Below, in pieces: positions 1 through 7,852 of a DNA stretch of 13,065 nt. The stretch lies in NCBI GenBank assembly GCA_002299555.1, contig DBOL01000031.1, positions 1 through 13,065 on the forward strand, given 5' to 3'. Made by a program: the position numbers and the translations under genes. The notes beneath the pieces were generated by a model. It made no database searches. It saw nothing but the letters and a program-made list of their open reading frames with translations, and was not told the DNA's origin. This DNA is from Candidatus Aminicenantes bacterium UBA647. Lineage in GTDB: Bacteria; Acidobacteriota; Aminicenantia; UBA2199. Position 1 is the stretch's first letter, and every line of letters begins with the position of its first letter.

Positions 1-1
1 T

Positions 2-1354
2 AATTTTATTTCCAATATTCTTTCATTGATCTCCATTGTGGGTATTTTAATCATCATTGATCCGATCGCCACCTTACTGCTTTTCCCAATTTCAATACCA
101 TATCTCAGATTTTATTGGAAGCAGTCCAGATTACAGTATGAGATATCACGCAACAGAGCAAGCCGTCGCCGATGGATCGGTTATTACTCCCAGACAATGT
201 TAAATAATAACAGGGTACCGGAAGTGAGATTGTTAGATCTGGCCAAACCTCTCACTGAACGATACAAGAATTATATGGAAGAGTTTATTGCCGAGGATCG
301 TAAGATCTATACGAGGCAAATTATAGGCAACTTTATTTTTGCTGTCCTTTTCGCGATTGCAATTGCCCTGGCCTCAGGATGGATTGCCTGGCGTGTCTTT
401 CAGGGATTACTAACAGTAGGTGATTTGGTCATTTATGGACGGGCAACGCATCAGTTAAAAAATACCATTGAAGTTTCAAGTTCCAGTATTACCAGAACAC
501 TTCAACAGGCAATGTTTGTCGGTGATTTGATCGAATATCTCAATTTAAAACCAAAGCTTTACAGTCATAGCAAATATATTCCGGATAAAATTGACGGGGA
601 AATTACACTTAAAAATGTATCCTTTGCTTATCCGGGATCTGAAATGACGGTGCTTCATGATATATCTTTTACCATTAAACCCGGAGAAGTGGTTGCTTTA
701 GTGGGTGAAAACGGATCAGGAAAATCTACAATTGCTAAACTGGTTGCCCGTCTCTATGATTGTGATCAGGGTAGTATATTATTAGATAATCATAATATTA
801 AAGAATTTGATTTAGATTATCTTTACAGTCAGATCGGGTTTGTCCTTCAGGATTTTAACCGGTATGAAGCAACTGTGTCTGAGAATATTGCCTATGGTAA
901 TTGGCGGGAATTATTGGGTGATCGCGAATCTATTGAAGCCGTGGCAAAAAAAGTAGGAATAGACCAAATGATACAGGAAATGCCTGAGGGGTATGATACT
1001 CTCCTCGGAAGAAAATTCGGAAATTATACATTATCGGGGGGCCAGTGGCAAAAAATCGCCATTGCACGAGCTTTTGCCAAAAAAGCATCTCTTCTGATCC
1101 TTGATGAGCCCACAGCAAGTTTAGATGCACCCACTGAATTTGAAATATTCTCAAATTTCAAGGAGATGACACGAGGACGTACCACATTGCTTATTTCACA
1201 TCGCTTCTCAACTGTCAGTATTGCAGATAGAATTATTGTTATTGATAAGGGACGGATAATCGAGGATGGTTCACATCACGATCTTCTTTCTGAAAATGGA
1301 CATTATTCAAAACTTTATAATCTTCATACAAATCGTTTTTCTGAAAAAAAATGA
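2..1354 (+). CDS. ABC exporter, type-1 (TMD-NBD half-transporter), 5'-truncated by window
   Basis: The reading frame is open to the left window edge, so the true start lies outside. The TTG at 26 is only the first start-like codon. About 451 codons are visible; half-transporters of this class usually have 570-600, so roughly the first 120-150 residues are missing. Hydrophobic segments near 26-115 and 320-400 are the last transmembrane helices. The ATPase is complete: A-loop Tyr in FAYPG, Walker A GENGSGKS (704-727), Q-loop in VLQDFNRYEATVSEN, signature LSGGQ (1031-1045), Walker B LLILDEP (from 1091) and H-loop His at 1199-1201. It therefore looks catalytically competent. Family knowledge: such proteins dimerise in the inner membrane and export lipids, peptides or small molecules. 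The substrate cannot be read from sequence. Lying just upstream of a sulfotransferase/glycosyltransferase block, it is a candidate exporter for that product (inference). Confidence 0.93.
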   Translation, partial: NFISNILSLISIVGILIIIDPIATLLLFPISIPYLRFYWKQSRLQYEISRNRASRRRWIGYYSQTMLNNNRVPEVRLLDLAKPLTERYKNYMEEFIAEDRKIYTRQIIGNFIFAVLFAIAIALASGWIAWRVFQGLLTVGDLVIYGRATHQLKNTIEVSSSSITRTLQQAMFVGDLIEYLNLKPKLYSHSKYIPDKIDGEITLKNVSFAYPGSEMTVLHDISFTIKPGEVVALVGENGSGKSTIAKLVARLYDCDQGSILLDNHNIKEFDLDYLYSQIGFVLQDFNRYEATVSENIAYGNWRELLGDRESIEAVAKKVGIDQMIQEMPEGYDTLLGRKFGNYTLSGGQWQKIAIARAFAKKASLLILDEPTASLDAPTEFEIFSNFKEMTRGRTTLLISHRFSTVSIADRIIVIDKGRIIEDGSHHDLLSENGHYSKLYNLHTNRFSEKK

Positions 1355-1447
1355 GACTTTCTTTATAATTGAGATGAAGGATTTTAAAATTAATGTGTAA
1401 CAGGTATTATTGGGCCAAAAAATTTAAAGCACATGTAATAATAAACG

Positions 1448-3763
1448 ATGAATAAGAAATTAATTCTCCATGTAGGATGCGAAAAGACCGGGACCAAATC
1501 TATTCAACGAGTATTGGCTGATAGCCGCAGTAGTTTAGCTGAACTTGGTATCATTTATCCTGTATCATTGGGGTATGAGAACCATACAAAAGTTATCGCA
1601 GCAGCGCAGGATCATGATGTAATAGACAATATTCGAGCGCATATATTTTCAAATACCTGGATGTCCTCCAAAAACTTTAAAATTGATCTAAAGGAGAAAT
1701 TGCAGAGTGAACTTAGTAATTTTGATCATTGGCATACACTTATCGTCAGTACAGAACTGATCCACAGCAGGCTTATATACAAAAGTGAAATTCGTCGGTT
1801 ATTTGAATTATTTGAAGATATTGTTTCTGACATAGAAATAGTAATATTTCTACGCCGACAGGATGAATTGGCTGTAAGCAGATTTGGGACCGCGATCCGG
1901 GCCGGCCATAAAAACTTTGATAATGTGTTTGATAATATAGGAGAGTTTGCATATATTCATTTACCGGAGGATCGGGTGGTAAATGATTACAAGTATTATT
2001 ATGACTTTAAGGAATTGATCCAGCGGTTTGAACCCCATGTCCCTAAACAAAATATTAAAATTGCCCTTTATTCAGGGATGTATCCCTCAACTAATTCTGT
2101 CAAAAAATTTTTTCAGTTAGCCGGTATTGATAACAGTCTTATGGTTCCGGAAACTGAAAATTTAAATACAGCTATAAGTGTAGAAGCACAATATGTTATT
2201 TCAAAATTAAATCATAAGATCAGGAAAAACTTTCCTTCCGGTAACCGTAACATTAAGTACACTAAACTGCAGCATCAAATTATAAAAGATCTGCCAGGTG
2301 AGAAAAGAATGGTCAATAGGGGAGATGCAGAAGGATTCTTTAATTCGTTTTCAGAAACAAATGAATGGGTTCGTAAGACTTATTTCCCCAACCAAAATCG
2401 ATTATTTGAATTAGATTTTCATAAATATCCGGAAAATATTGATTATTCCAATTTACCACATCTTCTTGATGAACGTGTGAGCATTTATCTTAAGAAATAC
2501 GGTACATTTAAAAATATGGAGGGATTTGCAAGCAGGATAAAACGATATTTAAAATGTGCTACTTATAAAATTCATGCCGGAAATAGTTTGAAATGGGAAA
2601 TGAAAAAATTTGTGAGGCGTTATATTAAAATTTTGAAAAAGAACATAAAAAAATTACGTGACTATTTAACCTATCTTTATTTAAAACTGAATCGAAGGGT
2701 GAAAATATTTTCTAAAAAGAAATTATATAAGAATAACGGGGTTGAATTGAAAGATAGAAAAATTCTCTCTGAATTTTTGATCATCAGAATATTAGGAAAT
2801 GATCATTACCCGATACATTCTGAGGATCAGACCTTAAACAATTTAAAATTTATTCTAAAAAATGAGCCGGATTTTAAAGATTGCAGAAAGTGTTTTGTCT
2901 TAAATCGAATTATTGATAGGAGTCGTGAGCAGGATCTTATTGATCTGCTGGAGAGATACTCGGTGGACTATTTGCGAATACCATTTGAAAGCAGGGAGTA
3001 TGCAAAAACGGGATGGAGAGTAGAAGATTTTGAAGCAGTTGATTATTTCTCATCTGAAAAATTCTATGGAAATGTAAAGGAGATAAAAAAAAGGCAAATC
3101 ATCTGGGCCATTGCTCCGAAGATCAATTATGTGATGAATATTAATAGTGCACGTAATATGGCTATAGAAGAGGGGAAACGTACAGCAAATTGGACATTTG
3201 TGCTGGACGGAAATTGTATTTTCAAGGAAAAGGACTTCAGCGTTCTGAGCACTGAATGTACCCAAAATACATTTCTCCCATATATAATTATTCCATATGC
3301 CAGACTTTCCGGAAATGCTGAGTATCTGAATAATGATGTTATTCCTGAGGCAAAATATGAACCGCAGATAGGATTTCATTTTACGGCTAAAGAGTGCTTT
3401 AATTCACATTTACCATACGGAATTGTTGATAAGGCTGAATTATTAAAAATACTGGGTGTTCCGGGTAAATGGACATTTTGGGGAGATTTCCCATGGCAAA
3501 AAAATTGTTCAAGGCGAATTGATGACAGGTATTTATATAAGATATCCGAAAGTATTGTTCTACGACTGTCATCCGGTAGACATGGGCTGAAGATACCGGA
3601 ATCAGCTCAATCCCGATTTCAAAGCAGACTTGATTCCATTGTTGGTACTATACAGTATTTAACAAGTCGATATGGAAGTGAGAATAGGGATTTTCAGAGC
3701 ATTATATTAAATGATAAGAATCTGGCACTTTTTCAATTAAGGGAAATGGGTGAAAATCAGTAA
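1448..3763 (+). CDS. Two-domain protein: N-terminal sulfotransferase-like domain + C-terminal GT-A-like domain
   Basis: Residues 8-20 contain HVGCEKTGTKSIQ, the glycine-rich 5'-phosphosulfate-binding loop of PAPS sulfotransferases. Residues 131-147 contain IFLRRQDELAVSRF, matching the 3'-phosphate motif with Arg136 and Ser144 eight residues apart. The sulfotransferase-like part runs to about residue 330. A very basic, probably helical linker (about 380-430, many K/R) follows. The C-terminal part (about 440-720) starts with LIIRILGND. It contains NSARNMAIEEGKR (566-578) followed by FVLDGN (584-589), which parallels the ARN...LDxD core of GT2-type GT-A glycosyltransferases, with DGN replacing DxD. 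The reaction of that half is unknown. There is no signal peptide or clear membrane segment, so it is probably cytoplasmic. No Shine-Dalgarno is seen at the ATG; it is chosen because the binding loop begins directly after it. The stop lies 1 nt from the stop of the convergent ATP-grasp gene. The sulfotransferase half is fairly sure; the GT-A half is a motif-level inference. Confidence 0.82.
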   Translation: MNKKLILHVGCEKTGTKSIQRVLADSRSSLAELGIIYPVSLGYENHTKVIAAAQDHDVIDNIRAHIFSNTWMSSKNFKIDLKEKLQSELSNFDHWHTLIVSTELIHSRLIYKSEIRRLFELFEDIVSDIEIVIFLRRQDELAVSRFGTAIRAGHKNFDNVFDNIGEFAYIHLPEDRVVNDYKYYYDFKELIQRFEPHVPKQNIKIALYSGMYPSTNSVKKFFQLAGIDNSLMVPETENLNTAISVEAQYVISKLNHKIRKNFPSGNRNIKYTKLQHQIIKDLPGEKRMVNRGDAEGFFNSFSETNEWVRKTYFPNQNRLFELDFHKYPENIDYSNLPHLLDERVSIYLKKYGTFKNMEGFASRIKRYLKCATYKIHAGNSLKWEMKKFVRRYIKILKKNIKKLRDYLTYLYLKLNRRVKIFSKKKLYKNNGVELKDRKILSEFLIIRILGNDHYPIHSEDQTLNNLKFILKNEPDFKDCRKCFVLNRIIDRSREQDLIDLLERYSVDYLRIPFESREYAKTGWRVEDFEAVDYFSSEKFYGNVKEIKKRQIIWAIAPKINYVMNINSARNMAIEEGKRTANWTFVLDGNCIFKEKDFSVLSTECTQNTFLPYIIIPYARLSGNAEYLNNDVIPEAKYEPQIGFHFTAKECFNSHLPYGIVDKAELLKILGVPGKWTFWGDFPWQKNCSRRIDDRYLYKISESIVLRLSSGRHGLKIPESAQSRFQSRLDSIVGTIQYLTSRYGSENRDFQSIILNDKNLALFQLREMGENQ

Positions 3764-3764
3764 T

Positions 3765-4673
3765 TCACTTCAGGCAAAACTCCAACCCTGATGCTAAATA
3801 GTCTATTTCGTCCTGATAATCATAACATATATCAACCCCACCACCCTCAGTTTTATTTACATCAATAAGAAAGTATTGGCCTTCAAATTCAAGGTAATCA
3901 AAACGACCAAAATCGATCTTTAAGTCTTTTCGCCACTGCCTCACCTCATCAGGTGCGGGAAGTCGTTCCTCTGAAACATTGTTGCTGAATTTTACAATCG
4001 GGTTTGGTGAACCTAAACGCCCTGTAAACTCCCTGTCTCCTAAAAAAACACAATAATAAACATAATACAATATATCTTCACTTTGATTGATAAAACGTTC
4101 AACAACCAGATTATTATTTTCCCAGACCCCATGTGGGACACTCATAATGTCCTTAAAAATGGGATATGTTAATGGATTCATTCTATTGATCCTATCCCAT
4201 TTTCGGAACGGTCTTTTAAATCCTGTTTTGTTTATTAATTGAAGGAGGGGGTTTTTAATGGCTGATTTAAGTCTGGAGAGCAGAAAAATATCCTTTACTG
4301 ATGTATTTAACATATGTCTTTGTTTTAAGCTGTCATATTCCGGTTTACCTCCAAAATTTGTATTGGTTTTAACGATCACAGGGCCGGTATATTTATCAGT
4401 TTTTGTAAGCAGAAGCTGACTGAAGTTCCGACGGGAAATATCTAATATTTTTCCATTTATTACGATAGGAAATTTAGCAATAATTTCAACATATTCCGGA
4501 GGTATAACAGTAAGATTAATATGAAGAAAAAGGATGTCTGCCATTGGAACATCAATTGAACCGATATGATCTATGACTCGATAGCCGGCATCTTTCCAAC
4601 GTGATATAAAATGATCAATGAAATAAAACATCGGTTTTGCTGGCCGATCACGAAGTATTAATATAGTTTTCAT
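3765..4673 (-). CDS. ATP-grasp family ligase-like protein
   Basis: This 302-residue soluble protein carries the ATP-grasp landmarks in order. PVIVKTNTNFGG (98-109) has the nucleotide-binding Lys102 and a glycine-rich loop. LVVERFI (189-195) is the hinge strand. DYLEFEGQYFLIDVNKTEGGG (259-279) has the metal-binding acidic set Asp259/Glu262 and Asp271-x-Asn273. Family knowledge: these enzymes join a carboxylate to an amine or other nucleophile through an acylphosphate, using ATP. The substrate is unknown here. A plausible role is amide-linking an amino acid or similar group to a sugar or lipid carrier. The start lies 2 nt after the stop of the upstream sulfotransferase and has no Shine-Dalgarno, suggesting translational coupling and a shared pathway. 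Residues 120-180 (basic, hydrophobic patches) do not match anything I recognise. An RimK/glutathione-synthetase-like relative is possible. Confidence 0.75.
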   Translation of the reverse strand: MKTILILRDRPAKPMFYFIDHFISRWKDAGYRVIDHIGSIDVPMADILFLHINLTVIPPEYVEIIAKFPIVINGKILDISRRNFSQLLLTKTDKYTGPVIVKTNTNFGGKPEYDSLKQRHMLNTSVKDIFLLSRLKSAIKNPLLQLINKTGFKRPFRKWDRINRMNPLTYPIFKDIMSVPHGVWENNNLVVERFINQSEDILYYVYYCVFLGDREFTGRLGSPNPIVKFSNNVSEERLPAPDEVRQWRKDLKIDFGRFDYLEFEGQYFLIDVNKTEGGGVDICYDYQDEIDYLASGLEFCLK

Positions 4674-4675
4674 TA

Positions 4676-5302
4676 TTATATAAATTTATATTTAAAATTC
4701 TCAATATCCTCTGCGTATTTTTCTGCAATAATTTTTTGAGTTTTGTCAGTATAATAATCACAATAAGGATTGTGGTAGGTTTTATGCAATACGGGAAGTT
4801 GCATGCGTGGAACACCTATTCTTTCGCAGATCTTATCAAAATCCTGTTCAAGATTTTCATAGCGTCCGACAAAATTTACAAGTAAATTAGCGGATTCATA
4901 AATGAAATCCGATTGACTGGGTTGATTGTAGGGGTATTTTGAGCTAAGTAATTCAGAAAATGTCCCGCATTGATCAGTCACTCTCTTGCAAAAATCCCAA
5001 AAATTACTCTTTTTTTCATTATTGGCAGTTTGTTTCCAGAATTCATATTTAGAGACTATACGGGCCCATGGATTTCTTACGATCCCAAATGAGAAATATT
5101 CATTCCAGTCCCATCCGTGGTTTTCAAATATGGTTTTCAGTTGGGATGCAGTGGTATGTTGACGGTAAAGTGCATATTTTCTCTTATGCAAATTTGTAGC
5201 CTTGATCTCGGAATAAGGACTCAATACTTTGGATATCGATGTGCCGGCATTCTTTGATATATGAATAAAAACAAATTTATGTTTGTGTGAGATCAGCATC
5301 AT
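4676..5302 (-). CDS. Small PAPS-dependent sulfotransferase (Sulfotransfer_2-like)
   Basis: This 208-residue cytoplasmic enzyme is predicted to transfer sulfate from PAPS to a hydroxyl or amine acceptor, most likely a carbohydrate. KFVFIHISKNAGTSISKVL (9-27) is the 5'-phosphosulfate-binding loop in the HIxKNAGTS form typical of family-2 carbohydrate sulfotransferases, with Lys17 as the probable catalytic lysine. FGIVRNPWARIVSKYEFW (72-89) is the 3'-phosphate site with Arg76 and Ser84. FVGRYENLEQDF follows near residues 164-175, as is usual for this family. The length is near the short end for the family, but nothing essential appears missing. It is first in a two-gene minus-strand unit with the ATP-grasp gene 2 nt downstream. 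The start has tandem ATGs (5302 and 5299) preceded by AGGG, a weak ribosome site. Confidence 0.92.
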   Translation of the reverse strand: MMLISHKHKFVFIHISKNAGTSISKVLSPYSEIKATNLHKRKYALYRQHTTASQLKTIFENHGWDWNEYFSFGIVRNPWARIVSKYEFWKQTANNEKKSNFWDFCKRVTDQCGTFSELLSSKYPYNQPSQSDFIYESANLLVNFVGRYENLEQDFDKICERIGVPRMQLPVLHKTYHNPYCDYYTDKTQKIIAEKYAEDIENFKYKFI

Positions 5303-5445
5303 TTTCCCTATAAAAAATATATCATGCTGAGGTTAATATTTCTACAAAAAATGTGTGATCCCCACGGATAGATTTGTTAATTTCATTATGCTACTATTTT
5401 GAAACAGGACCTTCTTATATAAGTTTAAATGAACGAGAGGTAGTC
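5303..5445. promoter_or_regulatory. Divergent intergenic region between two sulfotransferase operons
   Basis: The minus-strand sulfotransferase/ATP-grasp unit and the plus-strand sulfotransferase block start on opposite sides of this 143-nt AT-rich stretch, so both promoters are expected here. I found no convincing -35/-10 pair. TTGAAA at 5399 with TTTAAA at 5424 has a 19-nt spacer and is only suggestive. The region contains no operator-like palindrome that stands out. Confidence 0.45.
5435..5440 (+). promoter_or_regulatory. Ribosome binding site GAGAGG deciding the start at 5446
   Basis: GAGAGG lies 5 nt before the ATG at 5446. The open frame extends upstream to a TTG at 5374. The 24 extra codons there are unlike a sulfotransferase N-terminus, whereas the ATG puts the phosphate-binding loop at residue 11, as in relatives. 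The ATG is therefore preferred. Confidence 0.65.
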
Positions 5446-6237
5446 ATGAAAGATATTTTCCCTATATTTTTATTGGGATCAGGAAGAAGTGGTACCACAT
5501 TATTGATGAAAATTCTGAATAGTGTGGATGATATTATGCTTTATGGTGAGCATGGTGGTTTCTTAAAACAGATAGCGGAATCATATTTTTTAAATTTCAC
5601 AGACTATGAAATAAAAAAACGATTTATAAATGAAGTAGAACCGGATTTAGTTTTTACTAAAAAATATGAATATAACATGGGATATCCATGGCTTCACTGG
5701 TATGGCAAAGACACCATAAAAAGGAATTATAAAAAATTTGTCGAGTCATTTTTCAATCCGGATAAATTAAGTAAAAGGGTTTTTTGGGGATTTAAAGAGA
5801 TAAGATACGGAATTGGTGACCAGGTGCTGGAGATGCTCATCGATCTGTATCCAAATGCCAGATTTGTATTAATTGCCCGGGATCCGGTTGATGTGATCGC
5901 CAGCCAATTGGTAATGGGGAAGTGGGGGGATCTGAATAACATTGTAAAAAACTGGGCATCCCAGAACGATCACATGTTAAAATTCTACAGCAAGAATAAA
6001 GAGAATTGCTTTTTAATCAAGTATGAAGAGATGATATCTAAAGATTCAGATAAATTAAATCATTTATTTGAATGGCTTGGTTTTGAGATATCGGCAAAGC
6101 AGTTTAATGTCCTTGATATCAAAAAGGGGATTTGGAAGAAAAGCAGAGAGGATGGAAAGCCTCATAGAGCTATGTTCAATAAATGGCAGACCAGAAAAAT
6201 CGTGAGCAAGACAAAAATTTGGAAGAATGTTCAATAA
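5446..6237 (+). CDS. PAPS-dependent sulfotransferase (Sulfotransfer_3-like)
   Basis: A 263-residue protein from the preferred ATG. FLLGSGRSGTTLLMKIL (8-24) is the 5'-phosphosulfate-binding loop in the GxxRSGTT form. ARFVLIARDPVDVIASQLV (138-156) is the 3'-phosphate site with Arg145 and Ser153. FLIKYEEMISKDSDKL, near residues 188-203, is the downstream strand-helix normally seen in the family, followed by LNHLFEWLGF. It should be a soluble cytoplasmic enzyme that sulfates a glycan or small molecule; the acceptor is not predictable. It heads a tight run of three sulfotransferase genes, with the next start 10 nt after its stop, so co-transcription is likely. The C-terminus (KPHRAMFNKWQ) resembles the conserved terminal PAPS-contacting region of family-3 enzymes. 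Confidence 0.92.
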   Translation: MKDIFPIFLLGSGRSGTTLLMKILNSVDDIMLYGEHGGFLKQIAESYFLNFTDYEIKKRFINEVEPDLVFTKKYEYNMGYPWLHWYGKDTIKRNYKKFVESFFNPDKLSKRVFWGFKEIRYGIGDQVLEMLIDLYPNARFVLIARDPVDVIASQLVMGKWGDLNNIVKNWASQNDHMLKFYSKNKENCFLIKYEEMISKDSDKLNHLFEWLGFEISAKQFNVLDIKKGIWKKSREDGKPHRAMFNKWQTRKIVSKTKIWKNVQ

Positions 6238-6247
6238 TTACTCTTAG

Positions 6248-6973
6248 ATGAAAAAGTTTCTAATACTATCATCCCAGAGATCCGGTTCAACTTATTTGCA
6301 ACAATTATTGAACAGCCATCCCGAGATAATTGTTGGAGGTGAGATCTTCAACAACAATCCCAGGCATCTTATTGAAAAAGAGCATATTACAGAAGAGCTG
6401 GTTAACCTTAAAGACACAGATCCTGAAGAATTCTTAAATCATTTTTTTTTAAGCAAGGCAAAGAGCAGCACAAAACTTATTGGATTTAGATTGTTCTATG
6501 AACACGGCTGGAGTCAGAGGGAATCCGTTTGGAACATATTTAAAAATATACCTGATCTTAGTTTGATCCACTTACAAAGGAAAAATTATTTGAAACAATT
6601 TTTATCCTTGAAATTAGCTGAAAAAACCTCCCACTGGGTGAGAAAGAAAACAGAGCAACCGATTGAATATGAACCGATTTTGATAGATTACAGAGAGTGT
6701 ATAAGATACTTTAGAAGACAAAAAAGGAAAGCTCAGCGTGCTGTCGATTTCTTTGAAAATAATGAAATTCTGGATATATTTTATGAAAACCTTGCAATTG
6801 ATCAAAATTCCGAAACAAATAAATTGCTGAAGTTTTTGGAGTCAAGACCTGTAACATTAAAATGTGATCTCGGGAAACAAAATACTCAGAGTCTATCAGA
6901 AACAATTTCCAATTATTACCAGCTGAAAAATAGATTTAAAGACACAGCCTGGGAGGACTATTTTGAAGATTAA
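6248..6973 (+). CDS. Sulfotransferase of the Stf0/NodH-like type
   Basis: A 241-residue protein. FLILSSQRSGSTYLQQLL (4-21) is the 5'-phosphosulfate-binding loop in the SxxRSGST form, followed by SHPEIIVGGEIF, typical of Stf0/LPS-sulfotransferase-like proteins. LIHLQRKNYLKQFLSLKLA (106-124) corresponds to the 3'-phosphate region with Arg111 and Ser120. The Arg-Ser spacing is nine residues here, against eight in its neighbours, which fits a different subfamily. Known members sulfate sugars such as trehalose or Nod-factor glucosamine; the acceptor here is unknown. There is no clear Shine-Dalgarno; the ATG is the only start that leaves the binding loop at the N-terminus. Its last 11 nt overlap the next gene, so expression is probably coupled. 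Confidence 0.87.
   Translation: MKKFLILSSQRSGSTYLQQLLNSHPEIIVGGEIFNNNPRHLIEKEHITEELVNLKDTDPEEFLNHFFLSKAKSSTKLIGFRLFYEHGWSQRESVWNIFKNIPDLSLIHLQRKNYLKQFLSLKLAEKTSHWVRKKTEQPIEYEPILIDYRECIRYFRRQKRKAQRAVDFFENNEILDIFYENLAIDQNSETNKLLKFLESRPVTLKCDLGKQNTQSLSETISNYYQLKNRFKDTAWEDYFED
6951..6956 (+). promoter_or_regulatory. Strong ribosome binding site GGGAGG for a TTG start
   Basis: GGGAGG lies inside the end of the preceding gene, 6 nt before TTG at 6963. No ATG occurs early in the downstream frame before the sulfotransferase binding loop. This Shine-Dalgarno therefore supports initiation at TTG and an 11-nt gene overlap. Confidence 0.75.
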
Positions 6974-7808
6974 CAGACCCTATTTTCTTGGGATCGGCGC
7001 CAACAGGTCGGCAACCACATGGCTCAGTAAAATATTAAGGAAACACCCCGAAATTTATATTCCATATTTAAAGGAAATTCATTATTTTGACAGGTCTCCG
7101 GAATATCCGTCACCCAGTATTTCTTTGCAAGATTCTGATGGGTGGTGGAGAAGAGCTCACAGGATATTTCTGCAGGAGGAAAATGAGAAAAAAAAGGACT
7201 GGCTAAAGATATATCTCTTTGGTACATGCAACGATTCCTGGTATCTCTCCTTGTTTGATTATGCCGCTGATCATTTAAAATGTGGTGAGATTACCCCGTC
7301 ATATGCCTTACTAAACGTTAATGATATTCAGAAAGTTTACAGGTTGAATCCGGATCTGAAAATCATATTTATTATGAGAAATCCGATCAACCGGGCCTGG
7401 TCAGGTTTTCTTCACTTTTTAAAAATCAGACAACAAAAATTTGAGGAATTTACGGATCCGGAAATAATCGCCCATTTGGAATCAGAAAAAAATACCATGA
7501 GAGGTGATTATTTATCAACTATTACTAATTGGACCAGTGTTTTCCCGTCAGACCAATTTCATTTCATTTTTTTTGATGATATTGTTAATGATCCCGATGA
7601 TGTTATAAAAAAAGTTCTATCCTTTCTGGATATTACTCAACCCTTCAAAATGGAAATTGATCTTAATAAAAAGGCAAATGAGGGATTGGGGATCAAAATA
7701 CCGGACAAATACAGGGATATGTTGCACGATATGTATGCTGATAAAATTGATGAATTGTATACAAAACTTAATAACCCTATAATAAAAAAATGGAAAAGAC
7801 CTGCCTAA
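6963..7808 (+). CDS. Sulfotransferase resembling heparan-sulfate N/O-sulfotransferases
   Basis: A 281-residue protein from a TTG start. YFLGIGANRSATTWLSKIL (7-25) is the 5'-phosphosulfate-binding loop. It is followed by HPEIYIPYLKEIHYFDR, the KEx(H)FFD-type signature of the Sulfotransfer_1 branch that includes heparan-sulfate sulfotransferases. CGEITPSYALL (about 103-113) and IIFIMRNPINRAWSGFLHF (133-151, Arg139 and Ser147) also match that branch. So does GDYLSTITNWTSVFP, the motif ahead of the C-terminal PAPS contacts. The loop has Arg15 where animal enzymes have the catalytic Lys of KxGTT; many bacterial relatives also carry RSGTT there, so activity is still likely. The expected acceptor is a sugar hydroxyl or amino group. 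It is the third of three abutting sulfotransferase genes; 44 nt separate it from the TPR-glycosyltransferase. Confidence 0.92.
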   Translation: MKINRPYFLGIGANRSATTWLSKILRKHPEIYIPYLKEIHYFDRSPEYPSPSISLQDSDGWWRRAHRIFLQEENEKKKDWLKIYLFGTCNDSWYLSLFDYAADHLKCGEITPSYALLNVNDIQKVYRLNPDLKIIFIMRNPINRAWSGFLHFLKIRQQKFEEFTDPEIIAHLESEKNTMRGDYLSTITNWTSVFPSDQFHFIFFDDIVNDPDDVIKKVLSFLDITQPFKMEIDLNKKANEGLGIKIPDKYRDMLHDMYADKIDELYTKLNNPIIKKWKRPA

Positions 7809-7852
7809 GGATCATAATCAGATAAATATTTTTTTAAACTCAGATCATTAAA

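Noticed and set aside
5374..5445. 24-codon upstream TTG extension of the sulfotransferase at 5446
   Set aside because: A better ATG with GAGAGG is available, and the extension is unlike family N-termini and lies in the divergent promoter region.
6578..6607. Loss of the 3'-phosphate motif in the 241-residue sulfotransferase
   Set aside because: Arg111 and Ser120 can fill the roles with the longer spacing I recall in Stf0-like relatives, so a dead enzyme is not supported.
6977..7025. Inactive sulfotransferase because Lys of KxGTT is replaced by Arg15
   Set aside because: RSGTT-type loops are widespread in bacterial sulfotransferases, so the change alone does not imply inactivity.
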